The position numbers and the translations under genes were made by a program. From contig LLEY01000171.1 in assembly GCA_001414485.1 (NCBI GenBank), positions 1-64,000 on the forward strand: a DNA stretch of 64,000 nucleotides, written 5' to 3'. Below are positions 20,494 to 33,208 of the stretch, piece after piece. The DNA comes from Calycina herbarum (lineage: Eukaryota > Ascomycota > Leotiomycetes > Helotiales > Pezizellaceae). Positions within the stretch are counted from its first letter, which is position 1; every line of letters starts with the position of its first letter. The notes under the pieces are model-generated. The model was not told the DNA's origin and did no database searches. It saw only the letters and a list, made by a program, of their open reading frames with translations.

Positions 20494-23400
20494 CTTTAAG
20501 CACCTGCTTAGAAGTAAGATCGCTACTATGTCGGCAACTTCTTCTACTCCGAGAACCACCCTACTAAAGCCAGCTGCGGACCTACTAGTTATACTAGTTA
20601 CTACTCTTCGAGAGGAAGTGAAACTTCCGATTCCGAAGCTGTTTAATAGCTTACTTAAGAAACTAGCTAAGTTCTTAATAAAAGCTTCCCTCTACTTAAA
20701 CTTTTATTATACTTAGTTTAGAAATGAAACTAACTAGGTTATATAGTTGTCTATCTGTCTTAAAGGGGTAGCTTATAACTAGTTAGAACTATATCTAGAA
20801 GACTACTAGATAAATAAGATAGCTAAAGGAAAAGTCTCTCTTTAAATATCTAAGAAAATAAGAGATTTGTTTAGAAATATTCGAGGGTTTAGAGATAGAA
20901 TTAACTAGGCTTTTAAGAATGTTAATATAAAAAAGAAGGTAGTTAGAGCTTTATATATACTTAAGTAAAAGGGTTTAGCTACTAGGTATACCTTATAATT
21001 TCAATAGTACTCTATATAGATAGGATAGAACGACGAAGTATTATGTAAACAATTCTATTATAAGCTTAAGAATAATGTAAAGGATAAACTCGTATAAGAA
21101 GATTTTCTAGACATGTTAAATAAATTAATAAATAATATAATTAAGATCGATAACTATATTTATAAAAGGAATCTAGAGAAGAAAGGAAGTTATAGTTATT
21201 AATATAGAAAGAGTAGGTAAAAAGATTATAGAGATCTTATAGAAATTAATACTACTTAGAAATTATAGGTTCTAGGGAAGGAATCTAAGAAAGAAAACTC
21301 CTAGAAGAGAGGACTGTCTTAGAAAGAGTGAAATCGTCGACGCGAGTAGAACTTGTATTATAACTATAGTCTTCTTAGCTATAGAGTAAATAAGTATAGT
21401 AAGAAGAAAGACTCTAAAGGGAAATAAACTAATACTACTATCTAAAAAGAAGTAGCTTTGCTAGAAAAAATCGAACTTACAGACGAAGAACTCGAGGCTA
21501 GAGGTTATAATATATAAATTAAAATAGACGCTATAGATATAATAGCAGGCGTTGTATACTTATAGCTAAACGAAGGAATTAAGATATAAGTTAGTAAGAT
21601 ATAAGATACTAATAATAATAGGGATCTATTACTTAAAGAATATTATAATATATAGTTAGAAATAGATTATAAATTACCTTTTTAGGTAGAATATAAATCA
21701 CTACTATTAACGAGTTTATTAGAGTTATTAGAATCGATATCTAACTTATTAGAGGTAGATCTAGGAATATATAAGCCTAAATAAGGCGAAATATAGGCAT
21801 TTATTAGAACCTTTGAAAGAGGGAATAGATAAGTATATATAGAAAACTAGAAACCTGATTTCTAGAGCTTATATTCTACTTAAGGAATTAACTTTACTAT
21901 TTTAACTACTTATAAAATAGTTTAGAATAAATAGGATAGAATAACTTTAGTAAGCCTTATTACTAGAAGGGAAACTATCGAATTTAAAGAACCTAGACTA
22001 AAATAAGTAGTATCTAGTAAGCTATCTAGTATACCTAAGATAGGAGATATTTAGATAGTTATAGACTTATAGGAAGAAACTAGCTTATAGTAATAGCAGG
22101 GTCCTAATAACTTTATAAGACGCCTTAAACCTAGTTTTTTAGATACGCTACCTAATAGTAAGAAAGCTATACTAGAAATAGAAGGCTAGTATACTATAGT
22201 TGCTTTAGTTAGAAAAGTTAGAGTAATATTTAAGGAATTATAAAGTAGAAAGTTATTTAGTATAATCTTTTAGAAGATAAACGAATATAATATAGACTAA
22301 GAAACGGAGTTAGTATAGAGAGAACTCTACTAACTAACAATTAGAGAACTAAACGCTACCTCTAGAGAAAATCAACTTATAGTAATAGCGAAGATAAGAG
22401 GAAAGGAACTCTAAATCTTAATTAATTCTAGAGTAATAGGTAATTTCCTTTCTCTAATAGCTTAGAAGAAGTTAAACGTTCTAATTAAAGGTATGAAGCT
22501 ATACTACTTAGGAGTAGTTAATAGAATAGACGTTATATACTAGAATAGAATTATCGACTAGTAAACTATTCTAATAAATATTACTATTAAAGGATACTAT
22601 TTAGATATATAATTTAATATTATTAAAATAGGGAATAAAGAAGTAATACTTAGTATACTATAGATTAGGGAACATAATCTAGATATTAATTAGAAGGCTT
22701 AAATAATAACCTTTAGTTAATATAATTATATAGGTTTATAATTATAACTTTAAGGCTAGAACGAGGTTAGCGCTACCTCTTCTAAGACGCTAGGACACCT
22801 AGCCTAAGGTCTTCTATAGGTTAGTAGGATAGCTGATAACGAAATACCTATATAGTATAGAGAATTTAGGGCTTTATTTAAAAACCTAGAAGACTTGTGA
22901 GCTTTGTTAAAACATTACTTATAGGATTATAAGATTAAATTAAAAGAGGGTTATTACCTCTTAAAGTAGAAGCTTTAGTTATATAACTAGAAAAGCCTAT
23001 AAAGAATAGAAAGTTATATAAAGGAAGGTATTAAGAAGAGATATATTAGAAGATCTAAGTTGCTAATTACCTTAAATATACTTATTATTAAGAAGAAAGA
23101 CGATCTAGATAGAAGAGTATATATTAATTACTAAGAAGTAAATTATACTATAGTTAAGGACGCTTATCTGCTACTACTTAGCTAGTACTTATAAGATAAG
23201 TTAGGCAAAGTAGTACGATTTACGAAACTAGATTAATAAAACGCTTATAGACTTATATAAATAAAAGTTAGAGACGAATAGAAGATAGTATTTACCTTAC
23301 TATTAGGCTTTTACGAATATATAGTTATACTATTTAGACTTTATAATATACTAGCTATATATTAGAGATAAAATAATAATATTTTAAGAGATCTTCTAAG

Positions 23401-26330
23401 AGTAATAGTAATTTATTACCTAGATAATATATTAATCTTCTTAGAAAAAGAAGAAGAATATAAAGAATATGTTAAAGAAGTTTTATAATAACTTATAAGA
23501 GTAAACTCTTAGTTAAAACTCTTGAAATACGAGTTTGAAGTAACTCGAACCCTTTTCCTAAGATAGGTATTTAGCTTAGAGAAAATGGAAATAGATCTAG
23601 TAAAGATCTAAGACGTCTTAAACTAGAAATTACTAGAGAATATAAAAGATATATAGTCCTTTCTTAGATTTATAAACTTTTACTATCTATTTATCTAAGA
23701 CTATATAAAGATTACTAAACTAATGTTAAGACTAGTTAAAAAAGCTATTAAATTTATATAGAATAAATAAGTAGAGAATGCTTTTTAGAAAATTAAAGCA
23801 AAGTTTATAGAAAAACCTATTCTATATAATTTCGATATAGATAAGCCTAGTATAATTAAAATAGACGCCTTAGATATAGTAGTAGGTGTAGTTTACTTAT
23901 AGCTAAATAATAAAGGAAAACTTATACCTATTATATATTATTCTAAGATATTTAACCTAGTATAATAAAACTATAGCATCTTTAATAAGGAATTACTTAC
24001 TATAGTATTAGCTTTAGAATACTAGAGAATCTATTTATAGTTAGTAAAATACTTAGTTATAGTTTTATCTAACTATAAGAATCTTAGGACATTTATAACG
24101 ACTAAGGAACTTATAATAAGACGATTAGCTAGATAGTTAGAAATATTAGAAGGATTTAATATTATTATTTAATATATAAAAGGAATATTAAATACTTAAG
24201 CTAATACTCTTAGTTAGAAACCTAGATATAAGAGAGATAAAAAGTATAAAAAGATTATAATCTTAAAAACTCTTAAGAATAGAGACTTAGTACCTATTAT
24301 ATATAAAATAGTAGTAATAAATAACATCTAGATAAATAAAATCTAGAATATATATAAAGGTTATAATTAGTATATAAAAGGGAAACTATAGGTTCCTAGC
24401 TTATATATAAAGGAGTTTGTATAGGAATACTATACTATACCTGCTTATAGTTACTAAGGAATTCGTAGAACCCTCTAAAGGATAAGATAATACTACTATA
24501 TTAATTAGTTATTTATAATAGTTAAGGAAGTAATAGTAGAATATAATATATATACTAGGAATAAGGCTTCCTACTATACTTCTTATAAATAGATGAATAC
24601 TACTCTAATATTATAGATATCTTAGAAATCAATATTAATAGATTTTATTATTAAATTACTAAAATCTAAAGATCTAATAATAGGAGTTGAATATAACGTG
24701 ATCCTAGTTATTATAGAACGACTTATAAAGTATATAATTCTAATAGTATATATAGAATTAAGTATAGCTAAGGAATTAGTATTTACGTTCTTTAGAGAAG
24801 TAGTCTTAAGATATAGACTACCTAAAGAAATACTCTTAGATAGAGATAAACTCTTTACCTTAAAATTCTAGATCGCTCTTATAGAGTAATTAGGTATAAA
24901 GAGAAAGCTATCTATAGCTTTCTACTCTTAAATAAATAGAGGAAACGAATAGATAAATTAAGTAGTTAAAATATACCTTTATTATTATATAAACTACTAA
25001 TAAGACAACTAGGTAGAACTGCTGCCCTTAGTATAGTTTGCTTATAACAGTTTAGTAACAGAAATAACACTTATTATACTATTCTATACTAATTATAGGT
25101 ATAAATTATTAGCGTATTAAGAACTGCTATCTACGACTATTAATAACTAACTTGCTTATATTTAAGTCTTGAAAATTAAGAGTTTATATAAGGAACTTAT
25201 AAAGGACCTATAATTTATAGTAGAAAGAAACACGTACTACTATAATAAATAACGTAGTTAGAAGCTAATACTAAAAGAGAGGGATAAAGTCTACTTAGTA
25301 TAAAAGAACATTAATATAAAAAGACTAAGTAATAAACTAGATTATAAAAAACTAGGACTATTTAAAATTAAATAAGTTAAGAGACCTTTAAATTACGAAT
25401 TAGTATTACTAAAGATAATAAACATCTACCTAGTATTCTATATATCCCTACTTAAACTAGCACTACTAGAAGCACTACTAGCTCTACTTATAGAAATTCA
25501 ACTAGTAAACCTAAACGCCGAGTACGAAGTTAAGAGGGTTCTTAACTATAAACTTATTAAAGGATAAGTTAAGTATTTAATTAAATAGTTAGATTACCTA
25601 TACTTAGAAAACACTTAAGAACTAAAAAGCAACCTTAGTCGTTACCTAGTAGAACTTTAGGAGTTCTACTAATAAAACCTAAGTTTATCTACATCTTATA
25701 GTCCGAAGGAAAAGCCTTAAGGAAGGCTAGGTTAAGACCTATCTCGGATTAGAAACCAACAGGAATAAGCGAGGCTACTAGATAGGCAACCTTCGCCTCT
25801 TGCTATTCTTTTTCTTTTCTCTCTTTCTCCTCTTTCTCTTTCTTTTCTACCTTCTTAGTAGCGTTAAGTTTATTAAGAAAACAAAGACCTTAATAAGACA
25901 TTTTATACTACCTTTCTTTTAGAAAGGCCTTCTACTTTCGTAACCGTAGAATTCTCGCCATCGCCTCCTCCTCCTCTCTCTCTAGCTTCTCCTCTTGTTT
26001 TTTAATAGAGGCCTAGTTACTAGTATAGGGAACGTTCTTCTCCTAGGCATTATCGGTTCCGTTATATTTTAGCTTCGACTAAATATATTTAGAATATTAA
26101 GAGGATTAAGAGGAATCTATAAAACATCTATGCTTTTAAGAAGTATAGTAAGAATATAGTAATATTTCGTTATAAACTATTTTAATACTTTTTATAAGAA
26201 GTATACGTTCTTCTTTCTTCTTTTATATAAGGTAGGATATAATAGAAAAGAAAGGATACCGCTAGCACCTTAACCGAGTTCCTTAGCTTATACTTAAGTA
26301 TAAGAACACGCTAGGCTAAGAAGGGGATAG

Positions 26331-26777
26331 TATTACGAATTATGTTATACGTAGTAAGTAGTCTAGACAGCGCTCTAATAAGATAAGGCACGATATCTAG
26401 GAAATAGAAGGTAGTATAAAAGGGAATTAGTAATATAAAAGGCATTTAGGTATTCTAGGATCTTACTATTAGATAACTGTTAGAGGTTATATAATAGATC
26501 CTGTTAGATCCTATAAGAGATCTAAAGGGATCTAGGGATCTAGGCTAGTAGAGGGATCCAGGTAATACGAAGGGTTCTATATATACTAGCATATCTACTA
26601 CCTAGATAGAAGCTTTGTACTTAACTTTAGTTATTAATCTTATTATCTTATTTAACATCTTTAATATAAGTAACGAGTTCACTTCTAAGTAAACAACCTA
26701 GCGTATTTATACTTCTTACTATATACCAACCTTCGAGACTTAGTTATCTTTGTTTAGTTCAGTTAAGTTTCGTTATA
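26331..26777 (+). repeat. 3' LTR of Gypsy element 2
   Basis: 447 bp, preceded by the purine tract AAGAAGGGGA and equal in length to the 5' copy. Confidence 0.8.
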
Positions 26778-29700
26778 TATAGTCGCTCTAGTTAGAAAAG
26801 TCGAGGTAATATTTTAGGAATTAAAAAGTAGAAAATTATTTAGTATAATCTTCTAAAAGATAAACAAATATAATATAGACTAAGAAATAGAGTTAATATA
26901 AAGAGAACTCTACTAACTAATAGTTAGAGAGCTAAGTACTATCTCTAGAGAAAGTTAGTTAGTTATAACTATAAAGATAAAGGGAAAGGAACTTCGAGTT
27001 ATAATTAACTTAGGAGTAATAGGTAATTTCCTCTCTTTAATAACTTTAAAGAAGCTAAACGTTCTAATTAAGAATATAAAACTATACTACCTAGAGGTAG
27101 TTAATAGAACAGATATTACCTACTAGAACGAGATTATTAATTAGTAAACTATTCTAATAAAAATTAATATTAAAAAATATTACTTAAATATATAATTTAA
27201 TATTATTAAAATAGGAAGTAAGAAGATAATACTTAGTATACTATAGATTTAGAAACATAATCTAGATATTAATTAAAAGGTATAAATAATAACTTTTAGT
27301 TAATATAATTATATAAAGTTATAATTATAACTATAAGGCTAGAACAAGGTTAGCGCTACCTCTTCTAAGATACTAGAACACCTTATCTAGGGTCTTTTAT
27401 AAGATAGTAAGAAAGCTGATAATAAAATACCTATATAGTATAGAGAATTTAGAGCTTTGTTTAAAAACCTAAGAGACTTGTAAGCCTTACTAGAACATCG
27501 CTTATAAGATTATAAGATTAAATTAAAAGAGGGTTATTACCTCTTAAAGTAGAAGCTTTAGTTGTATAACTAGAAAAGCCTATAGAGAATAGAGAGTTAT
27601 ATAAAGGAAGGTATTAAGAAGAGATATATTAAAAGATCTAAGTTACTAATTACCTTAAATATACTTATTATTAAGAAAAAAGATAACCTAGATAAGAGAG
27701 TATATATTAATTATTAAGAAGTAAATTATACTATAGTTAAAAACACTTATCTACTACTACCTAGCTAATACTTATAAGATAAGTTAGATAAGGTAGTACG
27801 ATTTATAAAATTAAATTAATAAAACGTTTATAAACTTATATAAATAAAAGTTAGAGATAAATAGAAGATAGTATTTACCTTATTATCGAGCCTTTATAAA
27901 TATATAGTTATACTATTTAGACTCTATAATATACTAGCTATATGTTAGAGATAAAATAATAATATTTTAAGAGATCTTTTAAGAGTAATAGTAATCTATT
28001 ACTTAGATAATATCTTAATCTTCTTAGAAAAAGAAGAAGAATATAAGGAACATATTAGAGAAGTTTTATAATAACTTATAAAAGTAAACTCTTAGTTAAA
28101 ACTCTTAAAATACGAGTTTAGAGTAACTTAGATACTTTTTCTAGGATAGGTATTTAGCTTAGAGAAAATAGAAATAGATCTAGTAAAGATCTAAGACATC
28201 TTAAACTAGAAATTACTAGAGAATATAAAAGATATATAATCCTTCCTTAGATTTATAAACTTTTACTATCTATTTATATAAGACTATATAAAGATTACTA
28301 AACTAATAATAATACTAGTTAAGAAAGCTATTAAATTTATTTAGAATAAATAAGCTAAGAACGCTTTTTAAAAGATTAAAGTAAGGTTTATAGAAAAACC
28401 TATTTTATATAACTTTAATATAGAAAAACGAAGTATAATTAAAATAGATATTTTAGATATATTAGTAGGTATGATTTACTTATAACTAAATAAAAAAGGA
28501 AAACTTATACCTATTATATATTATTTAAAAACATTTAACCTAGTATAATAAAACTATAGTATCTTTAATAAAGAATTACTTATTATAGTATTAGCTTTAG
28601 AATACTAAAGGATTTATTTATAGCTAGTAAAACACCTAGTTATAGTCCTATTTAACTATAAAAACCTTAAAACGTTTATAATAACTAAGGAACTTATAAC
28701 TAGATAATTAGCTAGATAGTTAGAGATATTAGAAGGTTTTAATATTATTATTTAATATATAAAAGGAATGTTAAATACTTAAGCTAATACTCTTAGCTAG
28801 AAACCTAGATACGAGAGAAATAAAGAGTATAAGAAGATTATAATCTTAAAAACTCTTAAAAATAGAGACTTAGTACCTACTATATATAAGATAGTAGTAA
28901 TAAACAATATCTAAATAGATAAAATTCAAAATATATATAAAGGTTATAACTAGTATATAAAAGGAAAATTACAGGTTCCTAGTTTATATACTAAGGAATT
29001 TATATAGGAATACTATACTACGCTCGCTTATAGATACTAAGGAATTCGTAGAACTCTCTAAAGAATAAGATAATACTACTATATTAATCAGTTATCTACG
29101 ATAGTTAAGAAAGTAATAGTAGAATATAATACCTATACTAGGAATAAGGCTTTTTACTATACTCCTTATAGATAGATAAACACTACTCTAATACTATAGA
29201 TACCTTAGAAATTAATATCTATAGATTTTATTATTAAGTTACTAAAATCTAAAGATCTAATAATAGGAGTTAAGTATAACTCGATCCTAGTTATTATAAA
29301 ACGACTTATAAAGTATATAATTCTAATAGTATATATAGAGTTAAGTATAGCTAAGGAATTAGTATTTATATTTCTTAGAGAAGTAGTCTTAAGATATAAA
29401 CTACCTAAAGAAATACTCTTAGATAGAGATAAGCTCTTTATCTTAAAATTTTAAATTACTCTTATAAAACGATTAGGTATAAAGAGAAAGCTTTCTATAG
29501 CTTTCTACTCTTAAATAAATAAAGGAAACGAATAAATAAATTAAGTAGTTAAAACATACCTTTATTATTATATAAACTACTAGTAAGATAACTAGGTAGA
29601 ACTACTACCCTTAGCATAGTTTACCTATAATAGTTTAGTAATAGAAATAATACTTATTACGCTATTCTATACTAACTTTAGATACAAATTAATAGTATAT

Positions 29701-30768
29701 CGAGAACTACTATCTATAACTATTAATAACTAACTTACTTATGTTTATATCTTAAAAATCAAGAGTTTATATAAGGAACTTATAGAAGACCTATAATTTA
29801 TAGTAGAAAGAAATATATACTACTATAATAAACGACATAGTTAGAAGCTAATACTAAAAGAGAGAGATAAAGTCTACTTAATATAAAAAAATATTAATAT
29901 AAAAAGACTAAGTAATAAACTAGATTATAAAAAACTTAGACTATTTAAAATTAAATAAGTTAAAGAACCCTTAAATTATAAACTAGCGTTACTAAAGATA
30001 GTAAACATCTACCTAGTATTCTATATATCCTTACTTAAACTAGTACTACTAGGAGCACTACTAGCCTTATTTATAGAAATTCAACTAGTTAATCTAAACG
30101 CCGAATACGAAGTCGAATAGATTCTTAACTATAAGATTATTAAAAGCAAGATTAAGTATTTAATTAAATAGTTAGACTACCTATATTTAGAGAATATATA
30201 GGAACTAAAAAGCAACCTCAACTACTATCTAAGAGAACTTTAGAAGTTCTACTAATAAAACCCAGGGCTGCCTAGAACTCGAGGCTAGGGTTAGACAGAG
30301 ACATATTATCAGAGAGTACCTATTCAACAAAAGAAGCTATCTCGAAGGCGGGAAACTAAGAAGAAGAGGACTTGTAAGGAGGACTCGAAGGAGGAGGACT
30401 TGAAGTAGTAATAGGGAATCGTTTACGTATAAGGCTAAAGAAAAACTAATACATAGGTTTTTAAGGCCTAGAGACAGGAATAATAAGATAACTAAGGCTA
30501 TTATAGGACCTTTTTAACCGAATATACTTAGAATAGCGAAAGGATTTAGAAAGCTCTAAGAAACATCGACGGGATTATTTATAATAGAAAGAACAAGTCT
30601 TAGCTAGACGTTATATAGATTCGATCTATATAGTAAGAGCTAAACGCTCTTTTTGTTTAGTATATAAGAAAGACATAGTTATATATAAAGGAAGGTTAAC
30701 GTCTTACTAACGAACATATTTAGATTAGAATTCTAGCGTAGGGACACACTAGGCTAAGAAGGGGATAG

Positions 30769-31231
30769 TGTTATAAATCACGTGCTAGCACGTAACAAAG
30801 TGAAGTCCAGGCGACGCTCTAATAGGACAAGTACTATTATAACCCTAGAAGAAGGAAAGGATTAAGTATAATAGAATATACAATTCTAAAGATCTTATTA
30901 TAGTTATATCATATAACTTAGTTAGAGCAGTTAGGTAATAGAGTCTAGTTTTAAGAAGCCCTAGAAATAAAGTTAGACTCTATCTTTAAGACTCCTGCTA
31001 AGAAGGACTCTAAAACATAAACGAAGGTTCTATATAAGACTAGCACGTCTACTATTAGATAGGAGCTTCGTACTTAACTTTAGTTATCAATCTTATTATC
31101 TTATTTAACATCTTTAATATAAGTAACGAGTTCACTTCTAAGTAAACAATCTATCGTATCTATACTTCTTACCTATATACTAACCTTCGAGACTTAGTCG
31201 CCTTTGTTTAGTTTGTTTAAGTTTCGTTACA
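30769..31231 (+). repeat. 3' LTR of Gypsy element 1
   Basis: 463 bp, preceded by a purine tract at about 30,757-30,766. Starts TGTTATAAATCACG and ends TTACA. Confidence 0.8.
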
Positions 31232-32754
31232 CTACCTTCTTATTCGTCTTATCTAACCTAGCTACTTAATATTAAGTGTTTTAGTATTCTTAAACGTATA
31301 TATAAGCGTTAAATCGAGACCTTTATTAAGACTTATATAAACTATATTACTAAGGTCGAGTTCTTTCTTATGTTTTATATAGCTTATAACTAGTTAATAA
31401 TAACCTAAAACGCTAAAGCTAGGTTCTATAGAGCTGATCTAGTACCTCTAGAACCCTAGACTATAATCTTAAAGCTTAATATCAAGTTATAGACTTCTAT
31501 ACCTACTAGACCCCTCTCTACTAACGCTATCTCTTAGGTCTCCTAGACTCCTCGTAACTCTTCTAAAGCTCTTTCGTAATTAACTCTTATTAAGAATCGT
31601 ATTACTCGTTACTAAGGAAGCTCGCTAATATCTATTTTCTAGATAATCGCTTTATTAGTAAAAGGTATAAAGCGATTAGCTTATAAGATAACCCTCTTAT
31701 TAGCTAAGGTCTATATACTTTAAACAGCAAATAAAGCCCTTAGTAAACGCTAAAGAGCTAAAAATACCTGTGTCTAAGAAGGAGGTACACTTACTATAGA
31801 GGATATATAGAACGGATTAGCCTAGAAGAATATAGAGAAGTAGGTTCGACGTAATAAGCGCTCTAGAGAGAGTAAAGAAGATAAAGAATAAACGACTTAG
31901 TAACGTTATAGTACTTATAGAAAAACTAGTTATAATACATAGATATATTAAGAAGTTATAGATATATCTAGTTTATTAGATTCTAAGTAGTTTTAATTAA
32001 TTTAATATATTATAGTAGTTTTATTATATTTTAAAGTAGTAGAGTAGAAAAAAATTCGTAAGGTTCTAATAATTACAAGGTCCTAGTATACTACGTTATA
32101 TATAGTAGAATTAAATATTAATATACTTACTTCGAGTATAGTTCTCTAGGTTCTTAGTAAGCGTAATCGCTAACTAATTATCGTAGAGAAGTAGAACTAT
32201 AAAGTCGTTCTTTAAGTACTACGAATAGCTAATATCTTCTAATAGCCTACTATACTAGATAGCCTGCTTACTTATCTAGTAAAGTACTATATACTCTATC
32301 TTAGTAGTCGATATAGAGATTAACCGCTGCTTCTTCGACGTCTAAGTAATAGATCCTCTATAAAGCTTAAATATATACCTATAAGTCGACAGTCGGTTAG
32401 CTAGGTCGCTAGTATAGTCCGAGTTAGAATACCTCTTAAGAGCTTATAGTCGTTCCGAGTTACTATAGCGAATAGTATAGCCGAGTATACCTTTTAAGTA
32501 GCGTAAGATCTATAATATATAATTCTAATACTATATAGTAGAGTCCGAGTAGTACTATATAAGTTAATAGATAGCAAAGATAATATCTAGCTACGTATCT
32601 CTCTATAAATATATTAGACTTCTAATAGCTCTTTAGTATAAGGTAATATTAGCTCGAGGTTTAGTTTACTTAGCTTTCTTAAAAGTCTATATTCTATCTA
32701 TAGAGATAGGATCCACTTAATCGCTACTCTCTAAATACTTATTAACTAGCTTAA

Positions 32755-33208
32755 TATAACGAAACTCAAACGAACTAAACAAAGATAACTAAGTCTCGAA
32801 GGTTAGTATATAGGTAAGAAGTATAGATACGATAGATTTGTTTACTTAGAAGTAAACTTGTTACTTATATCAAAGATATTAAATAAGATAATAAGATTAA
32901 TAACTAAAGTTAAGTACGAAGCTTCTATCTAATAGCAGACGTGCTAGTCTTATATAGAACCTTTATATCTCCTAGCTGCTATAGTCGATCTGTCTAACTA
33001 TAGTCGACATAGTTAACTTATTAGCTATGTCGCTTACCTTCCTAGTTATATAATTATAACTAACTTCTAATAGTAAGATTCTAGAATTCCTAAATACCTT
33101 CTATATTATAGATTCTCTCTTATATTACCTTCTATTTCCTAGACTTTATATCTTATTTTATTAGAACGCTATCTAGACTACTTATTATATAAAACGTGAT
33201 TTATAATA
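32755..33208 (-). repeat. 3' LTR of Gypsy element 3
   Basis: 454 bp, the same length as the right copy; begins TATAACGAAAC on the plus strand. Confidence 0.8.

Larger units (their letters stand above)
20047..26777 (+). mobile_element. Gypsy chromovirus element 2, nested in element 1
   Basis: LTRs of 447 bp (20047-20493, 26331-26777) and a TATAG flank on both sides; the right flank overlaps the terminal TATA, so the last bases are ambiguous. The order is as in Ty3/Gypsy chromoviruses. A gag frame starts at 20528. A zinc-knuckle region at about 21,356-21,410 has its Cys and His codons turned to Tyr. Reverse transcriptase shows YYLDN at 23,414-23,428 where the family has YLDD, integrase lies around 24,640-25,000, and a chromodomain at 25,517-25,669. 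Each change fits C-to-T or G-to-A. The 3' part (25,700-26,330) holds a pyrimidine-rich stretch that reads as a coiled-coil frame on the other strand. Confidence 0.85.
17872..31231 (+). mobile_element. Gypsy chromovirus element 1, interrupted
   Basis: LTRs of 463 bp (17872-18334, 30769-31231) run TGTCACG...TTACA, with a perfect CTACC duplication (17867-17871, 31232-31236). A polypurine tract AAGAAGGGGA precedes the 3' LTR. A remnant gag frame begins near 18369; protease, reverse transcriptase, RNase H and integrase remnants follow after the inserted element 2 (20047-26777), and a chromodomain-like end lies at about 30,098-30,250. Without the insert it is about 6.6 kb. All frames are full of stops of the TAA/TAG type. 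It inserted in pogo element A. Confidence 0.85.
16431..32095 (+). mobile_element. pogo/Fot1-type DNA transposon A, split by Gypsy insertion
   Basis: TIRs of about 50 bp begin ACGTAGTATACTAG at both ends, with TA on each side (16429-16430, 32096-32097). Removing the Gypsy element (17872-31231 plus one CTACC) and a solo LTR (16935-17369 plus ATTCT) leaves about 1,860 bp, equal to pogo element B (1,861 bp). The two parts align with B: the 5' half at 16480-17866 and the 3' half from 31232. B carries recognisable DDE-transposase text; here the frames are destroyed by TA-rich mutation. It is inserted in the 3' part of the Copia element. Confidence 0.85.
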